Shown here one piece after another: positions 19,945-33,900 of a stretch of DNA of 64,000 nucleotides (positions within the stretch are counted from its first letter, which is position 1; every line of letters begins with the position of its first letter). Under the pieces are notes generated by a model. The model did no database searches and was not told the DNA's origin. It worked only from the letters and a program-made list of their open reading frames with translations. The stretch comes from Blattamonas nauphoetae (taxonomy: Eukaryota > Preaxostyla > Oxymonadida), in contig JARBJD010000183.1 of NCBI GenBank assembly GCA_033064195.1, positions 1 to 64,000 on the forward strand, given 5' to 3'. The translations under genes were made by a program, and so were the position numbers.

Positions 19945-22900
19945 TCAGTTCGACAGAAGTTTTGATGCAGCAGCTTCTCCATTGTTCGGTTGATGTTGGT
20001 CAGCGACGGGTGCATTCGAGTTGAGTGATTCGAGACGAGATTTCACATCACCCAAAGTGGGACGTTCGTCGGGAGCCAGAGAGAGGCATTCGCGAACAAG
20101 ATCGGCAAACGATTCGTCAGCCCAGTTGTGGATCAGAGGCATCACTCCGGCCTTCATCTGCCGAGACGCATTCACAGCATCCAGCTCCCCAAACGGCACA
20201 AGTTCAGTCTCAAGTTCCCACAAGACAAGGCCGAGCCGAAAAACCGATGCTTGGGCTGTGTCATAAGTCGCTTGCTCCTTCGTGTTCTCGCCTTCCTTCG
20301 TGTCTTGTTCTGGAGCGTTCCAGCGACGATCTTCCCCATTCTTCGACGAGCTTTCCCGCATCTCCCCTTCTGCAGGAGCGTTTGTGTTTGGATTGCTGTC
20401 CATTCGGAGATAGACATCCTGGTTCACGTCAATCAGGATCCAGTGAGGAGACAATCGAGTGAGGACGTCACTTTGGGGGAAGTCCTTCATCATGCGAGCC
20501 AACCCATTCACCAGTTTGACTCCGATCTGTGCTTTAGGCAGGTTTGGCTGTTTTTCAACATGAAGACGGTGATACAGAGTGTTCCGAGGATCCATTTTCA
20601 CAACCTTGAACTCTCCTGAGCACATCAGCGCTTCAACTGGCTTGACAGGAACGAATCCGAGAGCATTCTGGAATTGGTTATCTTGTTCTTTTGCTTGGCT
20701 GATCATGAGGAGGGTGTGACTTGGCACCAAGCTCGTGGTTGACCCGAAGATCGGTTTGATTGTGCTGCCTTGCACGTCTCCGTCGTCTTTCATCACATCA
20801 ACAGCATCAGCCGTGTCCAGTTCTTGGCTTTCTTTTTCTGATGCATTCTTCCTCATCTTTCGGCGACGGCACACAACGATCACGATGATGATCAGAAGAA
20901 GAGCAACCAGGATCACGGCAACAATCGGAACCACAATCGAAGTGATCACTCCTGCAAGAGACATGTTCCCTTTCCCCTTTCCAATCAGCGAGAACGAGTC
21001 GGTCGTCTGTCCATCTCCAAACACAAGTCGGCATCGATGATCCAATTTCTTGTCCAATTCTGTCAGAGACGATTGGGGGAGGACGAACGACAATTCCGTT
21101 TCAGTCCATTTCGACGGTGAGAGAGAAGAGATCTCGAAACGAAGTGGTTGTCCAGAGTTCAATTTCGATTCGAATGCAGCTTCAAACACTTCCAAAGACA
21201 GACCACAAGGAATCATCATCGTTCCAACAATCGAAACTGAATAGAATTTCTGTTTGTTGTCGAATGTGCTCGATGACTTGTTCGAAAGTGTTGGAATGAA
21301 GAGAGGCGAGTGTTCAATTTCATCATCCTTCATCACTGAGCATTCAGATGTCCACATCCAAAGATGAGGCGACGAGTGTTCATCTTCACCTCCAACTCCA
21401 GTAATCGACACTGTTCCATTTGAGCACTTCACGTTTCGTCGAAGAGAAGGCCATTCCAAGTTCGAAGGAGAATTCGAGCTGAAAGTGCAACCAGACAAGG
21501 ACAGAGGAGCGTCTGAGATCGAGAGCGCTCCTTGCGGGATGTGCGTCAGATCTGTGTGCGAGAGTGACGTCGGAGTCCCTTCGATCTCAATTAGGCTTCT
21601 CTCCCACACACACAGATCTGAACTGTCCCCAAAGTTCAATCCTGCTGGTGCTGTCAGAGAGGAGAACACGGAGTTTCGGATGGTCAGCGAGTCTCCATCT
21701 CGAGCTGTCAGAATCGTCCATCCAGAGCACTCCGAAATGTTCATGTCGCTGATCGTGCTTTCTCCAAACGAACACAACTCCAAAAGTGCATTCGAGAATG
21801 TCTGTTTCGACAGTTTCATGTCTGACACGTTCAATGAAGCATTGCTCACTGACAAGAGTCTTCCCTCAATCGGTTTTGATGATGTCGCCGTCATTCCAGT
21901 CAAACTCAGACTTCCCCCTTCCACAAGAACAATCGTTCCATTCGGTGCAATTCCAGTTTTCACATGGAACTGAGAGGCTGTCACAGTTCCTCCCAAAATC
22001 CAGAAAAGAATCGAGTTCGAAGACATCGACGATCGGATCTCGATCTCTGACATTTCTGCCTTTCCAGCTGTCACTTTCAGGAAGCGAGCTGACGATTCTG
22101 ATGTCGATGACAGTTCAAGATTCAAGAGCGTGAGTCTCGTGGATGACTGAACAATCACTGCCTCGGCTGTTTGAGTCGATGGAAGACAGAATGTCAATTG
22201 CGAAATCGTCGTGAAGTCGATGTCTTCAGACACCAACGAACCACCTGAAGACACAACACATGTGCTCAGTGCACTTCGATTCCCAGCAAATGTCAACTCG
22301 TTCGGAAGCGCGATCGATGTCGACAGCGTCACTTCGTCCATCACAACAATCATCTTCGTGTTCTACGCTGACAGGCGAGTCAGTGACAGTTCAATCGTCG
22401 AACACCACAGACTGTTCGATCCACACTTCGCCATATCATATCCAGAATCCGACACTCCAACTGGCCCTTCAGATGGCAGCAGATAAAACAGAAGCGATAC
22501 CGAAAGTGCGATTGTCACATCAAAACTTGAATAGTGGTCGAGTCCAGAATCCTTCGTGTAAGAATCAGCGAATCGGCCATCACCAACATCGATCCAGCTC
22601 GAAAGGTTGTGGCCAACCAGAGAGATGAAACAAGGAGGTTCAGATTCCATTCCTGTCATGCTGTTGAATGAAAGATTCGTCAGAGTGAAGTCGAAGAGAG
22701 GATCAGGATTGGATTCGACGAATGGAGGGAATGAAAGAGCCAGAATCGGTGAATCTTTCGATGATGACATCAACCAGAATTCGATCTCATCCAGCAACAA
22801 CGACTTCCCTGTTGACATTTCGGTGCTCAGAACTGTTCCATTTCCCGATGAGCGAGTGATCGATGCCATGGAACATGATTGAAGAGTGAGTGTGCCAGAT

Positions 22901-25900
22901 GTGTGAGTGATCAGAGGAGACGACGAGAGTTCAAATGATGAAACAGAGCACGATGTCAACGAGAGAGACCCAGATTTCACAATGAATAGCGATTCAGAAC
23001 GTGTGATTGTGTCTGTGTTCTGGTTGGATGTTTGTGGGAGTGAAATGAATGAGATGGATGTGAACGAGAGAGGAGATGCCTGCGTGGTGAACGACGCGGT
23101 GTTCGTAATGGAGAGAACTTTGTTCGTGTTGTCCGATGATTCCACAGACAACGCTTTCGACGATGTGAACCCAACAGATTCGATGAGGTCACTGCATACT
23201 TTGATCCCTTGGCCGGCCCCCAATTTCGCGAGATTGGATGAGAGTGACGAGCAAGGAAGCGAAGAAAGACCGCATTTCGAGTGAATTCCTCCTTCCGAAT
23301 GAAGAAACATTGTTTTATTATCATATGGATGCCAGCTGTAGATCAGCTCATCGACTGTCTCATCCTCAAAACTAACACCAAACTGCTTGATCTCGTCTTT
23401 GGAGTAGCGGGGGCTGTGTGTGAGAGACGGTTCCCACGTTTGGAGGAGTGCGGAAAGGTCAGAAAGGGAATCAGCGTCGTGGTCTGTCGGGACATCAATC
23501 AGAACGTGGCTTCCGGTTCCATTCGAAAATATGTTTGCCACAGGCGTTGTTTCACTGAATGAAACTGTCGAGCCAAGATGAATACGGATCGCTGTTCCGA
23601 GTGTGGGGTGTGTGAACTTGATGTTTTGTATCAGAGTGTCTGTGATGGTGAGTGTTCCATCCGCCTTCGCTTCAATCAGAGTCGTAGTGGTCACTGGAAC
23701 AACATGCGGTGACGAACTTTCTTCTGATCCGATCAGACACGACGAGAATTTCATCTCTCCTTTCTCAACCACGAAAAGCGTCGCAGATGAACACGTCGCA
23801 GCAATTGTGAAGATCAGAGAGGTGAGCGAGAGTGTGTGGGGTTTGTTGATCGTCATCAAGCTGGTGCTGCCAAACGTGACCGACTGTCTTTCTTCCGATG
23901 ATGACTTCAGAGTGATTGATGAGTCGACCGAGAGAGATGAGGAGAGAGTTATGTTGACAGAAAGGGAGATCGTGTCAATCGTGTTCAGTCCAGCTGAGGT
24001 GAAGGCAGAATCGAGCGTTGTGCATTTGAATGTCGACGATCCACAGTTCGGATGATCAACAGCGTCATCATCCAACCCAATCACCACTTCTGAAGAAGGA
24101 GACACCAGCCAATACACAAGCGACCCTCTCCTCCACTTCTCACTTCCCTTCATCGAAATGTCTTCTCCCCAAAGTGAGGGGACGTGTGTTGTTGTTTTGA
24201 ATTTCTTGTCCCACTGCTCTGTTTTCAGCTGAGTTTTGAAATTCTGCCCTTTCAGTGTGAGATACACCCCTTCGTTTTGATTCGAGATGAAATCGACTCT
24301 GTTCGGAGTTGTGAAGGTGACACTGCCTGTTGTCTCCAATTCAATTATCGTTGTGTCTTCAAAAATCAAATTTGATAGATTCGTGTTCGTCATTTCAAAC
24401 GACCCTGATCCAAGCTCGTCATTTTCTGATGGTGTTGGAGTAAAAGAGACAAGAGGAGCAGAAAGAGTCGCTCTTGAAGAGCTGAGAGTTGCGTAGAATG
24501 TGACAGTGTCCAGGATGAGCGAGTTCCCGACAGAGGAGATCGGAGAATTCGATGTCGTTGTCCCGCTCTCGCTCATGAAAAAGCAGTTTTTCATCGCAAC
24601 TCGTCCCTCTTTGGAGTTCACCATCACGGCTTGGTGTAAATGTGTCAACGAAAACTTGATCCTCTCTAAAGTCAACCTCGATCCATCAATAATCGTGAAC
24701 ACGACTCCATCCTTCGTGTCATACGTCGCTGAGAGAGACAGAACGTAACCAGAGTAGATTGCCGACGTAAGGTAACCCGAATAGATGAGATCGATTGTCT
24801 CCAAAAGGATTGGTTCTGTAGTCATTGGATCGGAATATTGAAAACATTGTCGCTGGAACAGGCTTTCGTTTTGATATGTTGTCTGAAGAAATTGGAGAGC
24901 ATATTCGAGTGTCTTGCAGTCGGTGTCTTCCCACTTGCAGTCAGGAGTCAACGTGGCATATGTTGTATTCCAGATGATCAATGTTGGGAATGGAAGGAAG
25001 TCCGAGATTCGGTGGAGCTCAACGTCATCCAGATTACGGTTCTCGATTTCGAGGTGTGGGAATCTGCTGTAGGAGCCGGCTTCATAGTTCTTCAATCGCG
25101 TTGAGTCTGCTCCTCCCAGAACTGTCTCCTCGAGGAACACATCATTCCCAAAACCTGCGGTGTTCTCCTCAAAATGAGAATTGTACAGATCGATAGCAGT
25201 GTTTGAACTTGTCGTGCCCTTCACAAAGATCGCTCCTCCCTTCCCACAATCAACAACATTCTCACCCACATCATGTGCTGAGTTTCCTGTGAAATTTGAA
25301 TACCGCAAGGAGAGTGATGTGCTGGAGTCCTGTCCAAGGTCAACCCAGAACACGCCTCCACTCTTCGCAGAATTGGAGACGAAAGATGACCCGGAGATTG
25401 TCAGAGTGGACGAGATGAGGTATGCAACTCCACCTTCTTCAGCCTGACAATTCGTGAAGGTTCCTTTGCTGATGTTCAAACTAGATTCCAACAAGAAAAA
25501 AATGCCGCCTTCTTGAGCCTGACAATTCGTGAAGGATCCATCGCGTATAGTTAAATTGGATTCCATCGAGTAAAACACTCCGCCTTGTGTCGCTGAACAC
25601 GAACTCGGTTGCCAAGATGATGAAGAGTTGACAGCGGAATTTCGGCAATAAAATAGACCACCCTGTCCACCTGAACTTGAATTACATGAATCGTATTTGA
25701 TGTCGACAGCACCATTTTCAAGGTGGAGGAATGCACCTTGGGCAGTGGACTTCAGAAGCTGGATCTTGTTTGAGGAGAGTGTAACTGTTGAATCTTTGGC
25801 ATAAGCAAACGATGCCGAATGTTCGAAAGTCATTTTCAAAGTCAGACTGGACAGCTGAAACTCCTTGGCCCCCTCGCAGACGATGAATGGGGCTGTGAGA

Positions 25901-28900
25901 GGATTCGCGAGAAGAGGAGTGGTGAATGAGTAGCGGAGGAAGGCATCCTTGTCAGTTCGGTTGAGTTGAATGAAGGGAGTTCTGTCCAAAGTGACGTTTT
26001 GGGAGAAGGTACATTCCGTAACATAGATACGTGGACCAGTGGATTCGATGAATGGAGCGGTGATGGTAGTCGTAGGGGTGAGTTTGATGACGAAGTATCT
26101 GAGTTCAATCGACGAATAGTCATCACACTCGAATGCTGGCTTTGTCAGTCCATCAAACACGAATTGGACATAGTTGAATTCTAATGACGCACTTCGGATC
26201 TTGATGAACACTTCGTTCTGTTGATCCACTGTGATGATGGAACTGCTGTAGCTCCCGAGTGATACGGATACGGACGAATTCTGAAAGACGAACGGTGTCA
26301 TTGTCTCGCGATGATAAAAGTTTGTGGATAGATCAGTGTGGGTATTGTTCCGAAGACGAGATTCAAGAAGTTGCTGGAGAGTGAATGTATCGAAGATATA
26401 ATCTGTGATCGTTTTGTATCGATAACTCCAAGTCAGAGGATCATCAATACCATCTGAGGACATCTTAAGGAGACGAGGAGGAGGAACAACGGGGTATTTC
26501 GAGTTGATCATGATGGATTGGAGGGACGGGAAGGATTGGATGGTCGCCAAGTTGAGATTGAGTTGGGATTCATCGAATGACTTGAGGACAACATCATCTC
26601 CCCTCACAGCATCAGGAACACCTTCCCCAGCATAGTTTCGATCAAAAAAACAATTTCCAATCTCAACAGTGCTCGTCTCGTCGTTCTCCAAATCAATCGC
26701 TCCTGATCGTCCCTTCGTTGTGCACGCTCCAAAACGACAATAAAGCACATGCACTTCTCCACTCGTCATTCCCTCAATGCAGCTCGCACACTGAATGGAT
26801 TCCACTGGAGTTGGTTTGGAGCTGGTTCGTGTGATGGTCAGAAAGATGGTGTTGGTGACGGCGAGGGAGGATGTTCCAGACACACATATCAGTGATTCAA
26901 GTGATTCGATGTTTTTGAAGAACGAGTGACGGAGCTCGCACGAACCAGCTGCAAAGTGAAACAAACAAGCGGAGTGTTCAGAGACGTCTTCCACAATCAC
27001 ATTCAACACACACAGACTCGCACTGTCTTTCGATAAACCAAGAAATGATGATGGCGATGAAGGAACAAGTCGAAGCGAGTGGAGAGTGAGCTTGCCAGTT
27101 GACTTCGAAACAAGACCATCAGTCGTCAATTGCGTTGAGTGGATCTCGCTGATATTCGATCCAGCACCGACAATCTCGACAATCTGCGACACCTCCAGAA
27201 GAGCGTCCTCAGTGAATGAACCATCCGAGAAAGTGATGACGGTGTGCAGCAGCGGAGTTGTTGAAATGTTCCCGAGAGCATCTGACAGCGATGTGAAAGT
27301 TTGGATTGGCTGTTCTGCGTCTTCTTCTGGTTCGGTTGACTCTGTCTCGGTCGATTCTTCGCTGGTTGGGTCTTCTTTCTCCGCTGTCCATGTTTCCACT
27401 CTCATCTCGTTCTTTGACACTTCCCCAGGAATGAAGTGAACTGTCAGCAATTCTTTTTGATTCGTCCACGACGTTCCGAAGTACATCGGCCGATTGGATG
27501 AGCATCCAGTCACTGTTGTTTTGTTCAGACACGTGACATCAGTCGATGAGACAACAAAGTCCAACTTATTCGCAGTCTCCAGTTCAAATCGGCAGGATTC
27601 GAAGATATAGTTGTAGTTCATCTCTGTTGTCATGACAAAGGCTGTGCTCCCAGTCACATTGGTGAAGGAGCAGAAGTAGAATAAGGAATGAGTATATTTG
27701 ATATAGAAAAGTGATTGTCCTCCAGAGCACCGCGTGAAAGAGCATGTGTCCACGACAAGTGTTGGAAGCAGATACGAGTAAATTAGATTTTGAGAAGATG
27801 CGACTGGACAGTCTGTGAAGTCACATTTGTGGAAGACAACATGGCTTGTTTTATAGAGATAAATCGTCGATCTCGATGTGTTTATCAACTTGCCAGTGAA
27901 AGAGGTTCCTGAGAAGAGAAGCATCAATCTGGGTGAGTCTTTTGAGTAGATTGAACATTCACTGAGCATGCAGTCTAAAAAGAGATGGGGATGTATTGGA
28001 GCGTCGATATATGTATATTCGATCGATGTGTCAGAAATTGCGGTTCGTGTGAAGCCTGATGTTGACCTGAAGTCCAAACGAGAGAGGTAGATCTTTGAAT
28101 TTGTGTTGTGGATGAGTGAATCGGTCACTGTGAGGAACCCTTTCGGTGTACTGGAATAAGTAGTGTTTGAGTAGAAGTAGATCACAAGTCCTGTCGACGT
28201 CGAATCCCCAACAAAACGACTGTTTGTGATGGTGAAGGATTTCTCGGTGGACGATGACGAGTAGCTGGAAAGGAATCCTCCATTGTTTGTGTGTGTCGTC
28301 TCTTCGCTCAACGTGAAATTGGACTCTGTGATGACAAGCGGAGCTTTTGAGTAATAGGTGCCTATTCCGCCTCCATACTGTTTGGCGTTGCTATCGTTCG
28401 AAGGATACCAATCTGCGAAGGAGCAGGTGTCAATCGTGTTTGTCGTTGTGCTCATGTTGTACAGATAGACACACCCTCCATACACGGATGACGAGCTTGA
28501 GACTGAGCATTTTGAGAAGTGGCACAAGTTGAGAGACACAGTTGTGCTTTGGTAGTAGTCTTTTGAGCAGAGATAGATGGCTGATCCACCAGCCGATTGC
28601 ACTGATGACGAAGAAAATGTGTATTTCATGTCTGTGAACTTGCATTGAGTGAATGTGACTTCAACATCGGTGATATTGAATCTGTTCTCACCAGAATACT
28701 CTTTCCCAGGATACGGATCGTCCGCAGGTTCGTTTTCGTTGGAGATGCTGTGTGTGGTGGGAAATGACGGGTGGTTGCTGGTCGAAGGAGAGGCAGGGAG
28801 GATCGACGGGCGCTCGGACGAAGTCGTGTGGCACCAGTCGAATGTGCTGTTCGAACACAAAAATGACCCTCCTCTATTCACATCCCGCAGCACTGTCCCC

Positions 28901-29745
28901 GAAACATGGTTGTTGCTTCCCCAAATCCCACATCCAACCATTCTCTGCCAAAACAGCGACGATGCTTCTTTCACTTCCCCAGGCAGAGACGACACGTTCA
29001 GAATTCGCATTTCTGAAACCGTCGTCGAAATGCCCTCGAAAGAACAGAAGTCGTTGCGATGGTTCGTCTGCGAAACACAAACACCATCCGCTCCAACCAC
29101 TTTCATGTTCGCGATTCTCGTCCCAATCATATTCATGTCCAAAGTGCCCGTTGTGCTGTCTTTCCGCATATCCTCCACAATCGCCGTCAGATGATGAACT
29201 GGATTCTTCAGTGTGCACCACGCCAATGTCAGCGAGGACGATGATTGTGAAAAGGGAGAGCTTGACCGAAGAACGAACAGTGACTTCAGATCCGTCCAGA
29301 AGAACTCGCAAAAAGAGACGTAAATGGTTGAAGAATCGAGGACGGCACATTTCACGTCATGATTCACTGTCTCAGACGACAAGTCCAGAACAACATCCAC
29401 AACCGACAGTGACGCGTTCTGAAGGTTGAATAGGCTGTGCATTACATTTGATGGAGGAGAGTTCCCTTCTTTTGCGATCAGACTCTTGCGGTCACAGCTT
29501 GCATCCAGATATCTGAGAGATGTGTGTGGTTGACCTTTCATCACTATGCTTGAGGAAATAAGCGCATAATCGTGGGAATACACAACATCGTCCGGAAGTG
29601 AGACACTGTGCTGAGAGTCTGACAATTCACTGTCGAATGACGGTTTGATGATGTGGTTCAAGTTCAACACAGTTGATGAAGGAATTGGAGAGATGTGGGG
29701 TCTCAGAATGGAAGTGAATATAGCGATGATATAGATCTGCATCAT
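19945..29745 (-). CDS. Giant Pmp-like receptor pseudokinase A, one in-frame TAG
   Basis: About 3,266 codons. Order: signal peptide (Met-Met-Gln-Ile-Tyr-Ile-Ile-Ala-Ile-Phe); a beta-helix ectodomain of about 2,900 residues rich in Ser/Thr and Asn-x-Ser sites, with chlamydial-Pmp-like Gly-Gly-(Ala/Val/Ile) and Phe-Thr-Asn-Cys repeats around 25640-25200; one membrane helix near 20960-20870 followed by Cys-Arg-Arg-Arg; and a kinase-like cytoplasmic domain (about 20640-19990). The kinase part keeps an APE-like Asn-Ala-Pro-Glu, the F-helix Arg-Leu-Gly-Leu-Val-Leu-Trp-Glu and the Asp-Glu-Arg-Pro-Thr helix, but has Leu-Ser-Pro-His-Trp-Ile in place of HRD and no DFG, so it should be catalytically dead. 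A single in-frame TAG at 22363-22365 replaces a Gln codon present in copy C; the frame is open on both sides. Two ORFs result if TAG is a stop. Confidence 0.85.
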
Positions 29746-29985
29746 CGGTGATTAAAATACTCAGGTTGTAGTTGGATAAGAGAGAGAGAATCAGGAGATT
29801 CCGGCAAATACTGAAGAAGGGGTCGGATCAGTTCGACGTTTTCGGAGACGAACTCTCACCCACTGTGAGTGTTGGCCCAGCAAGTTGGCATAAACTCAGT
29901 TTTGTTTCAAAAGTCTCAAATGAGACTCTTGACGTGATGATTGTGTATTGTCAAAAAAAGTTTTTTCAGATGTGTAACATACGAA
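29746..29985. promoter_or_regulatory. 5' flank of gene A, shared with gene C
   Basis: A block of about 80 bp (GAGAGAGAATCAGGAGATTC and on, about 29786-29826) recurs upstream of gene C at about 51522-51562, at the same distance from the ATG. Gene B lacks it. It is the best candidate for a common promoter or 5' leader of the A/C type. Confidence 0.5.
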
Positions 29986-30966
29986 AACGATCTCGCTCAA
30001 GTGACATGCAGATGTGAAGAAAAACCAGATGCGTCCCTGTCAAGGGTTGTGATGTGAATCTGGTGAAACTCAATGGTGGTTGGCAAATGAATCGATCCAA
30101 TCAGCCCAGAAGGCCGGCCGAACGATGACTGAGTGATGAGAAGTGACAACAGAAAGAGTGAAGTTTCAAATGCTCAAAAATGAGGAGAGTGATGTGAAAT
30201 CATGACGAGCGAGATCAGCGACGTGGCGAACTGTATGTGATGTGGAAGTCGAGATGATGGCGATGAGCAGTGGAGAGGGACGAAATCCGAGTGAGAAGAA
30301 GTGAAATTGAAGATCAGAGGAGGATGCCAGATCAGTGAAAAACTTGTAAGGGCAGAAGAGCACTGCAAAAAGAAGAAGTGTGATGGAGGGGAAAGAAGGA
30401 GAAATAGCGGAGTCGGGAATGAAGAGATGGGTGGATTGGATGAGAGAAAGGAAGACAGTTAAACAGCTCTGACAGAGATGAGATGAGGTGGAGTCAGGCC
30501 GCGAATGTGAGGTGGATTCGAACGAACTGGATGTGGGCGTGTTGGAGCCAACGCGAGGAGTGTTGTGGAAGGCGACCAAATAAGTTCCAGAGATTCGAAT
30601 TGTGAAGTGAATGGGATCGATCGTCGTCTCTTTCCAGTTTTGAGGGGTGCTGGTCAATATGGAGCGACTATGTTGGTGATTTTGAAAGAAGGACATGCTG
30701 AGATGGAGTGACGTGAATTTCCAGAACGATGAGTGCTGTTTGTGGTCGATCTGATTCTTTGTGAAGTGTGTTGAGTGCACGATGGATTTGAAAGCTCTGT
30801 GAAAGGGTTCAGCGGAGTGGACAGTGACGTGAAAACGAAGATCTGATGACGTGAGTGGTATTTGAACTGTGTTGGATATCTGGTTTCGGTGTCAAGGGAA
30901 AAGTGAAGTGGAATGCGTTAAAAGAAGTGAAAGCGGTGTTCGATTGGCGATGAGATTGCTTGGCAC
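29985..30966. repeat. Shared 3' flank of giant gene B
   Basis: Second copy of the 3' block described at 18900-19944. It adjoins gene A's upstream region, so the tandem junction of the A and B units lies near 29985. It lacks the ACTAGAAACTTTG outer part found in the other two copies. Confidence 0.8.
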
Positions 30967-33900
30967 TCAGTTCGACAGAAGTTTTGATGCAGCAGCTTCT
31001 CCATTGTTACGTCGAGGTTGGTCAGCGACGGGTGCATTCGAGTTGAGTGATTCGAGACGAGATTTCACATCACCCAAAGTGGGACGTTCGTCGGGAGCCA
31101 GAGAGAGGCATTCGCGAACAAGATCGGCAAACGATTCGTCAGCCCAGTTGTGGATCAGAGGCATCACTCCTGCCTTCATCTGCCGAGACGCATTCACTGC
31201 ATCCAGCTCCCCAAACGGCACAAGTTCAGTCTCAAGTTCCCACAAGACAAGGCCGAGCCGAAAAACCGACACTTTCGTTCGGTCAATCGGCTTCATGTTT
31301 GCCTCGTTTCCTTCCTCAGTGTCTTGTTCTGGAGCGTTCCAGCGACGATCTTCACCATTCTTCGATTGACTCGTTGTTGTTTGTTTGGCGTGAGAGAGTT
31401 GGTTTGGCAGATCCTCAATTCGCAGAAAGACATTGTTCGATTGATCCAAAATGATCCAGTGAGGCGACAGACGACTGAACACTTCGCTGAAAGGACTCGT
31501 CGTCAGCATTCGTTCCAACCCTTGAGTGATCTGAACTCCCATCCGCTTCTTGTCGAAGTCCACTTTCTTCTCGACGTGCAGACGGTGGTAGAGTGTGTTC
31601 CTCGGATCAACCTGAACAACTCCCTCTTTCTCGTCACACCTCACAGCTTCTACATGTTGGGTGTCACCAAAATGAAGCGGAACCACGGGTGTGCCATCTG
31701 GACCATGGATTAAACGGTCTTGCTCTTTCGCTTGACTGATCATGAGGAGCGAGTGTTCGTGGACACGTCCAGTTGAAGTTCCAATGATTGGTTCGAGTGT
31801 ACTGTTTGGAGCATCATCTTCGTCCTTCATAACATCAACTGCATCTGTCGTGTCCAGTTCTTGGTTGTCTTTCTCTGATGCATTCTTCTTCATCTTTCGA
31901 CGACGGCACAGAACGATCACGATGATGATCAGAAGCAGAGCAACGAGGATCACAGCAACAATCGGAATCACAATCGAAGTGATCACTCCTCCCTGAGACA
32001 TGTTTCCTTTCCCATTTCCAATCAGCGAGAACGAGTCGGTCGTCTGTCCATCTCCGAACACAAGTCGGCATCGATGATCCAAGTTCTTGTCCAACGTCAG
32101 AAGAGACGATTGGGGGAGGACGAACAACAGTTCGGTTTCAGTCCATTTCGATGGTGAGAGAGAAGAGATCTCGAAAGGAAGTGGTTTTCCAGAGTTCGAT
32201 TTCGATTCGAATCCAGCTTCAAACACTTCCAAAGACAGACCACAAGGAATCATCATCGTTCCAACAATCGAAACTGAATAGAATTTCTGTTTGTTGTCTA
32301 GTGTGCTCGATGACTTGTTTGAAAGTGTTGGGATGAAGAGAGGCGAGTGTTCAATTTCATCATCCTTCATCACTGAGCATTCAGAAGTCCACATCCAGAG
32401 ATGAGGCGACGAGTGTCCATCTCCTGCATGGATCGTGTTCACATTCACCGTTCCATTTGTGTACTTGACATTTCGTCGAAGAGAAGGCCATTCCAAGTTC
32501 GAAGGAGAATTCGAGCTGAATGTGCAACCAGACAAGGACAGAGGAGCGTCGGAGATCGAGATCGCTCCTTGCGGGATGTGCATCAGAACTGCGTTTGAGA
32601 GTGATGTTGGAGTCCCTTCGATCTCAATCAGGCTTCGCTCCCACACACACAAATCTGAATTCTCCCCAAAGTTCAATCTTGTTGGGGCTGTCAGAGAGGA
32701 GAAGACCGAGTTTCGGATCGTCAGCGAGTCTCCATCTCGAACTGTCAGCATCGTCCATCCAGAGCACTCCGAAATGTTCATGTCGCTGATCGTGCTTTCT
32801 CCAAACGAAGACATCTCCAAAAGTGCATTCGTGAATGTCTGTTTCGTCAGTTTCAGGTCAGTGACATTCAAAACAGCGTTGGTCAATGAGACGAGTCTTC
32901 CTTCAATCGGTTTTGAGGAAGTCGCAGTCATTCCTGTCAAACTCAGACTTCCTCCTTCAATGTGAACAATCGTTCCATTCGGTGCAATTCCACATTCCAC
33001 ATGGAACTGAGAGGCTGTCACAGTTCCTCCCAAAATCCAGAAAAGAATCGAGTTCGAGGCCATCGATGATCGGATCTCGATCTCTGACATTTCTGCCTTT
33101 CCAGCTGTCACTTTCAGAAAGCGAGCGGACGATTCTGATGTTGATGACAGTTCAAGATTCGAGAGCGTGAGTTTCGTGGACGAGTGAACAATCACAGCCT
33201 CGGCGGTTTGTGTGGAAGGCAGAGATAACACCAGAATGGAGATGGAAGCTGTGTTTGTCCCAATCGTGACAAACGACCCTTCATCAAAAACTTGAAGGGT
33301 GCTCAGATTCACAGAATCGTTTCCTGACAATCTTACTCCATTCGGGAGAGAGATCGAAGAGGAGAGAGACGCACGAGTCATCACAACAATCTCGTCGGTG
33401 TGTTGATCAGAAAGCCGAGTCAATGAGAGAGTGATTGTCCGACACCAAACACTGTTCGATCCACACTTCGACACGTTGTACCCAGAATCCGACACTCCAA
33501 CTGGTCCTGAAGATGGCAGTAGATAAAACAGAAGCGACGCCGGGAGTTCGAGTGTCTCGTCAAAACTTGAATAGTGGTCGAGTCCAGAATCCTTTGTGTA
33601 CGAATCAGCGAATCGGTCATCACCAACTTCGATCCAGCTCGCCAGGTCATGGCCAACAAGAGAGATGAAACAAGGAGGTTCTGATTCCATTCCTGTCATG
33701 CTGTTGAATGAAAGATTCGTCAGAGTGAAGGCGAAGAGAGGATCAGGATTGGATTCGTCGAAGGGAGGGAATGAAAGAGCCAGAATCGGTGAATCTTTCG
33801 ATGATGACATCGACGAGAACTCGATCTCATCCAGCAACAACCGCTTCCCTGTTGACATTTCGGTGCTCAGAACTGTTCCATTTCCAGATGAGCGAGTGAT

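Noticed and set aside
22607-24055. Many plus-strand open frames of 80-250 codons antisense to the giant genes
   Set aside because: They mirror the Ser-rich codon pattern of the real minus-strand genes and carry no independent motifs.
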